Position numbers and translations under genes: made by a program. 64,000 nt of DNA from Ariolimax columbianus (Eukaryota > Mollusca > Gastropoda > Stylommatophora > Arionidae): NCBI GenBank assembly GCA_036924085.1, contig JAVGWX010000007.1, positions 30,667,953-30,731,952 of the forward strand. The letters run 5' to 3'. Positions 31,739 through 42,454 of the stretch are shown here, piece after piece. Below the pieces are notes generated by a model. That model searched no databases and was not told the DNA's origin. It saw nothing but the letters and a program-made list of their open reading frames with translations. Position 1 is the stretch's first letter. Every line of letters begins with the position of its first letter.

Positions 31739-32215
31739 CAAGAAGAGCCTCAAACCACAAACTAACCAACCAGTACGCTTCACTGCAGAATATCAAATAA
31801 TAAATAACAACTGAAGAGAAGTCATGTGTAATGGCTGTCACTGAAACACGGTTTTGTAAATATTTGTCAGTCCTATCTAAAAAATTGTAATTAAATTATC
31901 TTGCTCTTAAGTAACAAACTAACACACAGGACACTGCTTACTCAACTTCCATAAAAATAAACTAAATATTCAATCCAAACTATAAGCGATATCAACATCC
32001 AAGCATAGCAAAGGATGATACAGCTTCTCCTATCACAGAACCCATATATTGAAATCAACCCTTATCACAGACCTGGATAATTGATCATAGCTGCACGGTT
32101 TCATATTATGATGTCAAAATCACCCAAAGGAGTCACCCTATAATGGTGGATCAAATCAACTAAAATCAAAACTATGGATTTACTCGTACTTTTATCAATT
32201 CTGATTTGTATTAGA

Positions 32216-32216
<1 letters not shown>
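31739..32216. other. No gene recognised
   Basis: AT-rich sequence with no assigned family. Confidence 0.4.
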
Positions 32217-32279
<63 letters not shown>

Positions 32280-32480
32280 CATTTATTATCCATTTACTTC
32301 TGAAAACGTATTTCTAAACACTAATTTATGTCGATTTATTTATGTATATCTCTTTCAATATATTTATTTCCCAATATGTATATTTCTTATCATCTTTATT
32401 ACTACTCTAATTTATCATATATATATATATATCATATATATATATCATATATATATCATATATATATCGTATATATATAG
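32217..32480. repeat. (TA)n tracts
   Basis: A long TA tract (about 32218-32270, then CACACAC) and several shorter ATATAT/CATATATAT blocks (32418-32480) flank the left side of the foldback element. Confidence 0.95.
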
Positions 32481-32502
32481 TCATAGTTGTCCATCACAAG
32501 TG

Positions 32503-32741
32503 ATGAAGACCACTCTCGTTGTTCAGCCGTGTGGACAGTTGTATCTCTTGCTGTGTCCGCTGAAATTAGTGACTTGCGCGGTTACTTGGATTAAAGTGAG
32601 GAAGAAACTGCGCCTTTTGTCAACCTCACTCACAGAGCCTAAGCTACCTTTTGCCAGTGGCAAAACATTCATCGAGACGACTGGAGATAGCATAGGATGC
32701 AGATTTTGTCTCAGGGTTACCACCGAAGCCTTTCCGTAAAC
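32503..32741 (+). other. Conserved open frame in foldback arm (left)
   Basis: The plus strand encodes about 79 residues starting MKTTLVVQPCG and including CPLKLVTCAVTWIKVRKKL, KLPFASGKTFIETTGDSIGC and FCLRVTTEAFP, then a stop. The right arm encodes the same frame on the minus strand (33311-33538, 75 residues), with one 13-bp indel and one codon difference at the start compensated by a different Met. No family was recognised. The frame's survival could reflect only the youth of the arms. Whether it is coding is unproven. Confidence 0.35.
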
Positions 32742-33310
32742 ATGTAACCCGCTGGGTAGAAAGGTGGGATGGCATCTAACGCAGTTTGTCGTGCCTTTTC
32801 GATAACCACAAAAGGTTATATTATATATATATATAATCTGGCAAAGATGGCGCCATAACTGGCTGCGAGTCTACATTTCTCTACTGTTTTGGATCATTAT
32901 GGATGCCTCCAGACCACGGATTTGCCTGGAATTCACACTAGTCGACGACTTACACTTGTGTTCACGGAAACGTGGTGTTGTTTTCCGTCGGGACTTGTTA
33001 TTTCGTTCTTTTTTGTGATTTCTTCCATCCGTTAATCCTGGTCTGGACGCCGGCTGAATCAGTGAATGGAACTACGGTTATACCAGTTATACCTGTGTCG
33101 TGTTTCACGAGTTAGTTCTGCCGGTTCACCTTCACGAATATGGCGTGTGGGAATTTTAGATGCTACTATGATGAGATGAATACAGCTGGGGAGAGATGCC
33201 AGACTCACTCACACGCTGAGTGTTGTCCATACGACCTCTTGTGGTTATCGAAAAGGCACGACAAACTGCGTTAGATGCCTTCCCACCTTTCTACCCTGCG
33301 GGTTACATGT

Positions 33311-33538
33311 TTACGGAAAGGCTTCGGTGGTAACCCTGAGACAAAATCTGCATCCTATGCTATCTCCAGTCGTCTCGATGAATGTCTTGCCACTGGCAAA
33401 AGGTAGCTTAGGCTCTGTGAGTGAGGTTGACAAAAGGTGCAGTTTCTTCCTCACTTTAATCCAAATCACCGCGCAAGTCACCCATTTCAGCGGACACAGC
33501 AAGAGATACGGCTGAACAAAGAGAGTGGTCTTCATCAC
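33311..33538 (-). other. Conserved open frame in foldback arm (right)
   Basis: Counterpart of the frame at 32503-32741. It begins MMKTTLFVQPYLLLCPLKW and ends in the same TTEAFP. Differences from the left arm are few, mostly near the start. Confidence 0.35.
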
Positions 33539-33554
33539 TTGTGATGGACAACTA

Positions 33555-33929
33555 TTAATAATATATAAATATATATAATTCTAGCATCTTTTCCCATCAA
33601 TCTGCATTAAACAGCAGACTTTAGAAAACACTGCACTATTGGTCTTTGGTCAGTCAATGATCATGAACTCGGCCCAGATTGTGAATTGGGAATTAGGACG
33701 AGTCAACATTGAGGGCTGAGGTAAAACGGGTTTTGTTCTAGCCCGGATCGTTACTCTTGGCGTCGAGTCAACTAAGAATGTGTGATTTTGATGTTGTTCT
33801 GTGTTCGTCCACTGCGGACGCCTAGATTTTCAGGGTGTACAAACAATAAACGGCCGTGTGTTACCGCAGTCTGAACGGGGAGCCAAGAATGAAAACACTG
33901 TGATCAGGCACGTATTGTGTAAACTATCG
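33555..33929. other. No gene recognised
   Basis: Begins with a short TA-rich stretch. The remainder shows no motif or family. Confidence 0.4.
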
Positions 33930-34150
33930 TAAGACCTTACTCTTTCCTAGGGTAGTCGATGGTTTTTTAAGGCTGAGGACTACATGTCGTTTCACGACTA
34001 ATGTCGCCGCGTCGTGTGCTGGAATATGTGCTAATTTCATCACTAAAACATATTCCTTACCGGAGATTTGAACGACTGACCCTGCTTATTAGTATCGAGG
34101 TATCTACACCATTCGGCCACGCATTCCTTGTGTTGTGAAAGGTGCATAAG
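33930..34150 (-). mobile_element. tRNA-derived SINE (single copy here)
   Basis: On the minus strand, TGCGTGGCCGAATGGTGTAG is a good A-box region and GTCGTTCAAATCTCCGG a good B box, resembling a Ser/Leu-type tRNA head with an extended variable arm. A body of over 100 bp follows (down to about 33930). The arms do not close into a functional tRNA and the sequence continues past the tRNA 3' end. Confidence 0.55.
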
Positions 34151-34164
34151 CTGACATCATCAGG

Positions 34165-34715
34165 ATACTGATAGCTGGGTCTTGCATCATGGTCAGTGAC
34201 CCATAACGGACCAAAATCCAAGTGGAAGCCCTGAAAACAGACTGCAATCATGCAGCATGGCCAAGAGATGAGGGATTGAAGAAGGAAGACAAATCAAGTC
34301 ACAAAAATACGTTCTGAAATCGGTTGTGAGTCGGACTGAAAGGCGCAATAATATCAGCCTCTCCACTCTTCTCTCTCTTCTCACCTCACTCTGTTTCATT
34401 TGACTCTATCCTACAGTCACACCCTTGCACAACTTTCACACGCGCCCTCGTGGTAAAGCCCTTCCATTGCACTTTGGTTGGGCTAGCTTCTGAGGGCGCA
34501 CAAACCTAGCATAGGTACATACAGATGCACACATGCATCTAAGCACTGGTTTATGCGTCCTGATATCGCCCAATTGACTACGGTCTGGGGTGGAAAATGG
34601 CGCGCCTCCGCCAGTAGAAACTAGTGAGGCAAACATCTAAGCAAAAAAAAAAAAAACAACTTCCTGTAAACTACGATACAGCGTCGCAGAAGAAGAAGAA
34701 AAAGAAGAAGAGTGG
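34165..34715 (+). mobile_element. SINE C copy interrupted by SINE D
   Basis: The family C 5' part and core run to about 34358 (CTGAAATCGGTTGTGAGTCGG, CTGAAAGGCGCAATAATAT). They resume at 34662 with CTGTAAACTACGATACAGCG and a GAAGAAG-rich tail. The inserted segment is SINE D. The order shows D transposed after C. Confidence 0.8.
34360..34658 (+). mobile_element. SINE D, copy 2 (nested in SINE C)
   Basis: Matches 13888-14195 in inverse orientation. It contains TGCACTTTGGTTGGGCTAGC, GGTCTGGGGTGGAAAATGGC and ends in a poly-A run (34645-34657). Confidence 0.85.
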
Positions 34716-35080
34716 GGAAAACAGAAGATAAAGAATCAGAATATGAAATAAGGGGTGCATACGGAGGGTTGTGGATTGGACCAGCTACCATATCCTATAT
34801 AAAATGTGGATTCCTTGTTTTTCTATCAGGCAGTTTAATGGTTGTTGTCAGAACCCAAAAGCTTTCATTCTATTTTGCAACCCGTCCTGTTGGTCCCTCA
34901 ATGGTGCTAACCTGCTGTTTTTCCTAGTTTTATTTTGGGTCTTTCATTTGACTATTAGTAGTATCCTTGTAGGTGGTTTCCTTCATGCGGGTTACTATGA
35001 CTAGGGAAGGTTTAGCTCTTGGGTGATGCTTATCAAAATGTATACAGCCTGTACTCTGACTTTGGCGGTGCTCTCTCTTG
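34716..35080. other. No gene recognised
   Basis: Two overlapping plus-strand frames (34712-34927, 34771-35004) contain hydrophobic residues but no motif. Confidence 0.4.
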
Positions 35081-35118
35081 CTCTCTATGTCTCTCTCTCT
35101 CTCCTCTCTCTCTCTCCT

Positions 35119-35150
<32 letters not shown>

Positions 35151-35162
35151 CCTCTCTCTCTG
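35081..35162. repeat. (CT)n microsatellite
   Basis: CT-rich tract with occasional T-rich interruptions. It gives Arg/Glu-rich frames on the minus strand that are not genes. Confidence 0.95.
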
Positions 35163-35404
35163 AGTATTGTCACGAGTATACTGTCATTAGTATTTTGGTG
35201 GACTTTATAAATGTTTTCGTGTTTCAACAGCGGGTACATGCAATTCTGCTCCTCAATTTCTCAGTCTAATTTGCCATCCTGAGTAAAGATAGAACGGTGT
35301 TGGTAAAATTGATTAATTAGTTAACTTACGCAAACGTCTTTACATTGATAGCCAGTTCTCTGTTCGAACAAAAACCGAAATATCAGAAAAATGTTATATC
35401 AAAT
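35163..35404. other. No gene recognised
   Basis: No motif or repeat family was assigned here. Confidence 0.35.
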
Positions 35405-36228
35405 TGGAGTATGACAGGAATGTGTGCTCTCCCCCTTGATGTTCAGTATATATGTACTCCAGGAATGGGTCAGAAGGCTCGATGAAACAGCTTTTGACTA
35501 TGGTATGGATATAAACGCTGGAAAGACAAAATTAATGACCAACAACGCTGAGTGCTTTAACAGCAGGATAAAAGCTAACGGTCAGGAACTCGAAGTGGTT
35601 GACTGTTTAAAATATCTAGAGTTGATTGTCAGTGATGAAGGATCAAAACGTGAGGTGTTGGCCAGAATAGCACAGACAATAGCGGCGCTTGCACGGCTTA
35701 ACAAAATCTGGCAAGATAAACGGTAAGCACTACGCACGAAAATCAGATTAATGCGTACACTGGTCCTGTCAATAGTCCACTATGCGTGTGAGACATGACC
35801 AGTTACAGCTGACCTTCAACGAAGGATACAGGCCTTGGAGATGAGATGTTTCCGAAATCTTGTAAACCTCACGTACAAAGATCGAGTTACAAATTATCAA
35901 ATATGAGATAGAATTACAACAGAAATAGGGCGTTTCGAAGACCTCTTGGCAACTGTCAAAAGAAGGAAACTCACTTGGTACGGTCACATATCGAGATAAA
36001 ATGGTCTTGCAAATACAATCCTCCATGGAAGGGTGCAAGGCAGACGACGAAGATGCCGTCCCTAAAAGAGATGGGAGGACAACATACAATAATGGACCAA
36101 TCTCCGACCAGAAGAGGTACATGCAGCGGCCGCCGACAGAGAAGGGTGGCGTGGTATTGGGAGGATGTGATTATGCGTGCCCCAACGACCTCACCGGTTA
36201 CGGGATGACCTGACCTGACCTGACATAT
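35405..36228 (+). pseudogene. RTE-like LINE RT fragment with TGACC tail
   Basis: Plus-strand RT from just after the QG block: CVLSPLMFSIYVLQEWV, then AFDYGMDINAGKTKLM, DCLKYLELIVSDEGSKREV (frame 35424-35726), then, across stops, VHYACET, RCFRNLVNLTYKDRVTN, RRKLTWYGHISR and a degraded GRRRRCRP tail. The YADD block is missing, apparently by internal deletion between CVLSP and the thumb. The 3' end is (TGACC)n at 36206-36226. A sister copy is on the minus strand at 56400-57188. Confidence 0.78.
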
Positions 36229-37045
36229 GTAGACCATATTTGTAAAACGGTCAACCCAAATGAAGGTAGCAACTTTAGTGAACTCTTAAACGAACTTTTT
36301 TTTTTCTCTGACGATCAAACAGTCATAGCAGAAATACAATTGCAACAACATATTGATAAACTAAATACAACATCTAAAGAATACAGCATGAACATTTAAA
36401 TATTTTTTAAAAAATAAGGTCATGAAAATATATAGAATAACTGGAGACATAATTTTTTTAGTTTGAAAAGCTGCTATTCAAATAGATGAAAGTTTTCATA
36501 TACTTAGGGAGCACGTTATCAGCAAACAGGAGAATTACAGCGGAAATCCTACATAAATGCAATAAGACAAATCAGATCATTGGACAGTTAACTACAATAC
36601 TTAATTTTAAGTACTGGACAATAACTACCAAAAGAGCTTTATACAACACGATTTTCATCCCAACTCTGTGCTAACAATATCAAATCTGGACACCAACTTT
36701 GACATAAAAACAACACATCGCAACAGCAGAAACGAAATGACTACGAACAATATTGGGTGTAACAAGCAGACACGTGATCAGAAACGATGACTTCAGGAGA
36801 CTAGTAGGAACAACACCAGTATTAGACTACATAAAAATTAACAAATAAAATGGTTTCCCCACATAACAAGACACCACCAAACAGCATCCCAAACAAGCAA
36901 TGCGTTTTAGATGCAACGGATTCAATGTCATAGGCAGACCACGAAAAGGGTGGTCATTTGTAATATCCTAGGCGGTGAATGCAACTGTGCATGAGGCACG
37001 AAGTCGGGCTCCATAACTTGACGCTGAAAGGCATATCAGGATTAG
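36228..37045 (+). pseudogene. LINE RT fragment, decayed
   Basis: The plus strand encodes LFFSDDQTVIAEIQLQQHID (the second catalytic block as FSDD), then FIYLGSTLSANRRITAE (frame 36486-36674), TKRALYNTIFIPTLC, and later FRCNGFNVIGRPRKGW before the 3' end. Stops separate most segments. It is related to the minus-strand element at 14375-15000 (FADG) and the fragment at 60970-61135. A SINE A copy sits just beyond its 3' end. Confidence 0.72.
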
Positions 37046-37058
37046 AGAAAAGAAAGTG

Positions 37059-37287
37059 GGGACGGCGTGGGTTAGTGGTTAAGTGACACCAAACTGAAGG
37101 TGCTGGGTTCGATCCCCATCACAGTACCGGCCGTTACTCCGGGGAAGCAAACCCTTAGAAAATGCTGGAGTAAGCAAACCCTTACATAACATGCATGCTG
37201 AAGTCGGATGCACTGGACGACAGGCGCAAAATAAAACCACAGTGCAACGCACACCTTCTTGTGGAATAGAGAAATAAGGCGAACGAA
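37059..37287 (+). mobile_element. SINE A, copy 4
   Basis: GACGGCGTGGGTTAGTGGTTAAG (A box) and GGGTTCGATCCCCATCACAG (B box) with the core GCTGAAGTCGGATGCACTGG. A few bases are missing between the two boxes (AGTGACACCAAACTGAAGG). Confidence 0.9.
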
Positions 37288-37289
37288 AA

Positions 37290-37945
37290 AATACCCACTC
37301 TTTGTTCTTGTAGGCTGCTGTATTTTGAATAAATTATTATATTTATCCTTTTCTTTGATTATTTTATAATCCTGAATTAAATCACCTGGAATTATTCTTC
37401 TTTCTAATCAATGTATATCGGTTTTTCTTAGTCTTTCGTCATAAATATAATTCTGGAATCCTATTATTAGTTGTGTCGCTCTTCTTCGTATCCTTCCCAG
37501 TATATTTATATTTTCTCTATGATAACGACTCCACACATGTACATAGTACTCCAATCTAGGTCTAACTAATGCTTTATGCAGTTTGACTATCACTTTCATG
37601 CTCCCGTGTTCAATATGTCATTATAAACCCTAGGTCCTTTACGTTTTCTATTTGTCTAATATTGTTCTCTTCCATTCCGTAATTATGTTCCATATTGGAT
37701 CTATCCATATGGATGACTGTACATTTATATATTAAATTCCATTCACCAGCTTTGAAAACATTCTCGAATGTTACCCAAATCCGACCTTAATATATCCATT
37801 TCTGCTTTAGATTAGACACTTCTGCATAGTTTTGTGTCACTCTCGAATGTCATTGTCCAAATCGATTATATACACCAAGAACAAAATTGGTCCCGTTAAC
37901 CAATGTTATATTCATTTGACAACTTCGTCACCTATTCCATGTTAT
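37290..37945 (-). pseudogene. CR1/Jockey-type LINE C-terminal region
   Basis: The minus-strand frame 37408-37599 encodes VIVKLHKALVRPRLEYYVHVW, RIRRRATQLIIGFQNYIYDE and RLRKTDIH. Upstream pieces (up to 37945) encode VIHMDRSNMEHN-like and KFADD-lacking segments. This matches the C-terminal half of the copy at 57189-58500. The RT catalytic blocks are missing or destroyed. Confidence 0.75.
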
Positions 37946-38857
37946 TCTCATTAGCTGCCTTTTATGTGGTTGGCCATTCCCATCTTCGCTACCCTTTCTT
38001 GCCGTAAAAAATAATTCAGATGCCCATTTACATCTAGATCGACTTGATCGTACCGAAAATGGGAATCGAAATCGGTACTTTTTGCCGTGAGAACCAAACA
38101 CTTTAAGTTCATGATATATATATATAAATTTAACCCAAAGATTTTTTGCAGTTTGAGAACACACCTGTAAGAAGACCAGGTATCCAGACACACTAGGCCA
38201 ACGATTCAACACTAGAATGGACTTAGCTAAACAGGAACTCCAGATAACGGTCGAGTTTATCATGTCAGTTCATTCGACAATGTAAAGATAAAAAGTGCGA
38301 TTACATAGAGGTGAAGAAGAGGATCGATTTTAGTCGTCGTCCTGTGTTCAGAATCAAGCGGAAAAGGAGACGACAATTATACTAAATACTCGACTGAATT
38401 TGAACATTAAAAACTGCTTCCAATTTTATCAACATTTTCCTTTCACATACCACAAGATGTTTCTTTATTTCACACACCCATGCGGTGCACATTGTCACAG
38501 GGAGTATTGTCCTTTGCTCTTTATCGTGTCGCGTTATTAGCAGCCTAGCAATTATTCCTTCATTAAAAATTCAATATCGAATTATGCTTACATTCCTCGC
38601 AGATGTTCTATGAAATCGCATTCAAATAAAAAAGAGCTCACGTAGAGGATTGAAAAATTATTAATTATTCAATTGATTTATTCTCTTGTACATTATCGTT
38701 TATTTTTTGTAAAATCTACCTATTTCTCACGATTTTTCGTTATTTGTATCTGACTCTGATTTTCCTATTTTATCTTGTTCTTTTTAAACTTCTTTCTTAG
38801 ACACATTCTTTCTCTCATACTCGATCTTTCTATTTCTCTTTTTTCATTGTTCTGTGT
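37946..38857. other. No gene recognised; AT-rich
   Basis: A (TA)n tract lies at 38112-38127. The 111-codon minus-strand frame at 37928-38263 has no recognised motif. Confidence 0.4.
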
Positions 38858-38882
38858 AAATATATATATATATATATATAAA
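38858..38882. repeat. (TA)n microsatellite
   Basis: About 12 TA units. Confidence 0.9.
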
Positions 38883-39721
38883 CATCTCCTACACGAGCAT
38901 GTCTGCCCTGACAAATCGTTTGCCTCGCACGATTGGGATCACCGGACGTCTGTCTTCGTTCCGAACTACTACACACTTTCCTATAATAAAGATCTTCATG
39001 GAAAACTGTGTGCGCAGCGCCGTCACTAATGTTGACATCTGCAGCTGTTTTATCAATAGTGACTTATCGGTTGCCACGGACTAGCTGGTCGATCTCCTGT
39101 TTCACTTTGTCACTTGCCATGCTTGTTCAGCTCCCACTCCGCGTTTCATCAATGACGTGTTGTCTTCCGTTTTGAAATCTTTCTACACATTTATACACCC
39201 CCCCCCCCCCCCCACTCAAACAACATTCTTCCTACTGAACATTCATCCTCTTGTAGGTTTCAAAAGGTTTCACACCCACCCTGAAAACAAAAAACAAAAC
39301 AAAAAAGGATTAACAACACGTTGTTATTCCAACTGCAAAATCGACAGTGAGGCGACCATGTTGTAGACTATATTTCGCACACGCAAACTACTCGATCGTC
39401 ACAACCCCTACATGTGGTATTGCTAAAGAGCATGTTTGTGTTCTGAAATACGACTGTCCATTGTTCATGCTCTTCCATGCACTTTATAATAAAATTCATC
39501 TTCTGTAATGACTCTCCATCAAATTTATTAAATATCTCTCTCCCCAATATCGACCTCCGTTATCTGACTTCATTATCGCCATAACACTACAAAGCGTATT
39601 CCAATTCCTGGGATTCGGATAGGTGATTGTTGTGACTGAGCAATTAAAGCGTTTTACCACTGCAGTTATCTCGCAATGGGAAAACTAGGTTGGCTGTATT
39701 CTTACTCCATATATGGCTTGG
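38883..39721. other. No gene recognised; poly-C tract
   Basis: A poly-C run of about 17 bases lies at 39198-39214. The overlapping short frames on both strands near 38889-39084 have no motif. Confidence 0.4.
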
Positions 39722-40078
39722 CTTGGCTTCGCTCGTTCTCAATCTCCCACTACCAAACCCTGTAAGGGCTTAAGTAGCAGAATGTAGTCTAGAGAACGGA
39801 ATGCGTTGTGTCGTAGTTTACAGCTTGACTGCGATATTTGCACCTTTCGGTCCAGCACATCCGACTTCAGCAAGCATTTTTTGAGCACCGGGTTAGCATT
39901 CCCTCTTCGATCCCTTCACCTTAGCCAGTCTGCCCTACTGCAACCTGTTATCCAGGATTACCGCGTGGAGGTGTAAAATGGTCTTGGCAGCTCTGGTTCG
40001 CTGGCCCTGACGCTAGCAGTCAGCTATGGGTCGCTGACTACTGCAGCTCATGCGCTGCTCAGCATCGTGATCCCACTC
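39722..40078 (-). mobile_element. SINE C, full-length copy
   Basis: A complete minus-strand copy: plus-strand CTCGTTCTCAATCTCCCACTACC (near the 3' end), GTTTACAGCTTGACTGCGATATTTG, CATCCGACTTCAGCAAGC (core) and GCTCAGCATCGTGATCCC (5' end). Confidence 0.88.
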
Positions 40079-40111
40079 CATATATGAAACACCTAGACAG
40101 TAACTGGTTCT

Positions 40112-40432
40112 TCTTCTTCGTTCGTTCTTAAACTCCCGCTACCAAGCTCTGAAAAGGCATTTGCAAGGAGCAGAAGGTTGTCCGGTTAAAGGAATTCGTT
40201 GTATTGTAGTTTACAGCTTGACTGTGACATTTGCACCTTTCGGTCCAACACATCTGATTTCAGCAGAAATTCTCCGGTACCTGATAAGCCTTCGCTCTTC
40301 GGTCCCTTCTCCTTCGATCCCTTATGCTCTGTTGCAGCTTGTTATCCAGTATCATCGCGTGGAGGTGTAGAAGAGTCTTTGCAGCTCTGATCGCTGCAGC
40401 TCATGCACATCTCAGCATCTCGATCCCTAACT
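40112..40432 (-). mobile_element. SINE C, second adjacent copy
   Basis: The same orientation as the copy ending at 40078, separated by about 30 bp (TATATGAAACACCTAGACAG). The core is ATCTGATTTCAGCAG and the 5' end TCAGCATCTCGATCCC. It is more diverged in the core than its neighbour. Confidence 0.83.
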
Positions 40433-40770
40433 GGGTTCGAACACTTCTCTCATTATTACGCTACCCGCATATTAATAACTGAGCCACCTCTCTTCACGTA
40501 TACACTCTAATCTCAAATTCTTGTTTACCAACCTGCCATCTTTTTCTTCTCTCACACATTACCTACTATTTTTAGGCCAAAAAATACCGGCATTCTTGTT
40601 AACAAGATACACAGTAAAAATACAAAAATAAAGTGCTAGTTATCAACGTGCAGTGTCTATAATTGCCCACATTCGGTGTCACATGGAATGTGCTTATAGA
40701 AACAGTTAATTACTTAATTATCACATTCACGGGAAATATTGGAATAGACGAGTTATACAATCATTGGTTT
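40433..40770. other. No gene recognised
   Basis: AT-rich with no assigned family. Confidence 0.4.
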
Positions 40771-41304
40771 CTAATCTATATAATGGTGTTTGTGGTTATA
40801 TCTAACGTCTATGCTTTCGTTAATTTCTTTTCTTTTCCTTATCTGTTCAATTCATTATTTATCTATTGTTATATTTATTTTCCATTTGTCATGAGTTTAT
40901 TTCTTGTTGTTGTCCATTTCAATCTCTACCCAGTGGTTATATTTGTGTCCATCGTCATACGTTTATATCTTTTTGTGTGTGTTCATTCCATTTTCTAACT
41001 TGATGTCCTATTTTCTTTCAATTTAATACGAGTTTATTTCTTTCTTTTTTTTTCCATTTCATTCTTTATCTAGTGGTAATATCTTCATCTAATTTCACAT
41101 GAGTTTATATCTTTTTCTTCCATTTCATAATCTATCTTTGTGTTTATATTATCTTATACTTTCACAAGAGTTAATATCTTTTTGTATGCATTTCATTCTC
41201 TTTCTTATAGTTTATATTTGTTTCCAAATACACTAAAGTTTATATCTTTTTTGTCCATTTCATTATCTATTTGTGTTCATATAAACTTATACTTTCACGT
41301 GGTA
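40771..41304. repeat. Degenerate ~67-bp T-rich minisatellite (left part)
   Basis: Successive blocks repeat TTTATATCTTTTT...CCATTTCAT...TATCT...GTG.TTATATT...CACATGAG, most clearly from about 41030. Similar T-rich blocks resume after the LINE at 44095, suggesting one array split by the insertion. Confidence 0.6.
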
Positions 41305-41528
41305 GGAACATGACAGAGAGAGAGAGCAATCTATGGAAGCAAATATTGCCCTCAAGGCCATCACTGCGAAATACAAAAGAACACTGAACCAAATAACAAG
41401 AGACAGTTGGAAAAATAAACAGAAAGCCTCAATCTAGATAAAGAAGGGAACAAACTATGGAATTTAGTCAGAGCAATGAATAACGAAAAACCATTAAAAA
41501 ACAAATTACAGTCAAGCAGGGTGACAAC

Positions 41529-42443
41529 ATGCTTACCGGAAAAAAAGCAGCAAACGCCTTTATAGAACATTATGCCAGAGCAAACCACATTGATGTCCCT
41601 ACAGACAGGCATACAGACATTAGTGAAAAACAAAAGAGCCACGACAACATCAATATTGCACCAGAGGAGCACATGATGGCAAAACTAACAATGAATGAAA
41701 TGAATCGGGCCTTGAGAACTTTAAAGAAAAAGAAATCGCCCGGAAAAGATAGGGTAACAAATAAAATGCTGATGGGGTTGGGCCAAACAGCAAAGAGGAA
41801 GTTACTGTCAAACCTGAACCAAAGCTGGAAAAGTAGAATTGTACCGCAGGCATGGAAAGATGCTGTACTTATACCCGTACCAAAGAAAGAAAAAGATAGA
41901 ACAGATCCAAATGGATACAGGCCTATCAGTCTTTTGAGCTGTGTAGGTAAACTGATGGAGCGTATGATAAACACAAGACTGATGTGCAACCTGGAAGAAA
42001 AACAGATATTAATTCCACAGCAAGAAGGATTTAGACAACACAGATCCACTGAGGACCAGATCACTCTCATAGCACAGGAAATAGAGGATGCTTACCAAGA
42101 GAAAAAGCATACAGTAGCGGTTTGGGTGGATCTAGAAAAGGCATTTGACAAGGTGTGGAAAGAGGGACTTAAAGTCAAGCTACGAAGAAGTGAAGTATCT
42201 GGAAAAATGTACAGATGGATCAGCCACTACCTCGAAAACAGAACAGCCAGAGTTCAAGTACAAGGGCTGATGAGCAAAAAGGTGACACTGGAGCAAGGAG
42301 TACCCCAAGGGGGAGTACTGTCACCCACACTTTTTCTGGTGTATATAAACAACATCATAGAGAATATACCAAGAAGAGTCCACAGCTCCATGTTTGCAGA
42401 CGATCTGGCTATGTGGACCTGTGAAAAAAAAATCTCACCGTAG
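41529..42443 (+). pseudogene. LINE reverse transcriptase (copy 41.5 kb)
   Basis: A 304-codon frame holding the linker and RT: KKKKSPGKDRVTNKML, NGYRPISLLSCVGKLMERMI, EGFRQHRSTEDQI, VWVDLEKAFDKVWKEG (first catalytic Asp), EQGVPQGGVLSPTLFLVYIN and SSMFADDLAMWT (FADD intact). A frameshift in an A-run near 42424 ends the frame, and the next segment resumes in another frame at about 42440. All RT catalytic residues are present, unlike the QVG change in the 45.6-49.8 kb copy. Confidence 0.9.
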
Positions 42444-42454
42444 CAATTAATCGG

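Larger units (their letters stand above)
32484..33554. mobile_element. Long inverted-repeat (foldback) element
   Basis: Arms 32484-32812 and 33239-33554 are inverted copies, about 96% identical by eye, apart from one 13-bp insertion in the left arm near 32530. The outer ends read TAGTTGTCCATCACAAGTGA on the left and its complement on the right. The spacer (about 425 bp) contains a TA tract, a piece resembling family F (AGATGGCGCCATAACTGGCTGCG near 32846) and a 44-codon cysteine-containing frame near 33139. Both flanks are TA-rich, so the target site cannot be read. No transposase was seen. The class is unknown. Confidence 0.85.

Noticed and set aside
32218..32739. 173-codon plus-strand frame as one gene
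   Set aside because: The first part is (TA)n. Only the second part corresponds to the conserved frame in the foldback arm, which is noted separately.
41570..42070. 166-codon minus-strand frame, and similar frames at 46496-47038 and 47480-48109
   Set aside because: All are antisense shadows of the RNase H LINE coding strand.
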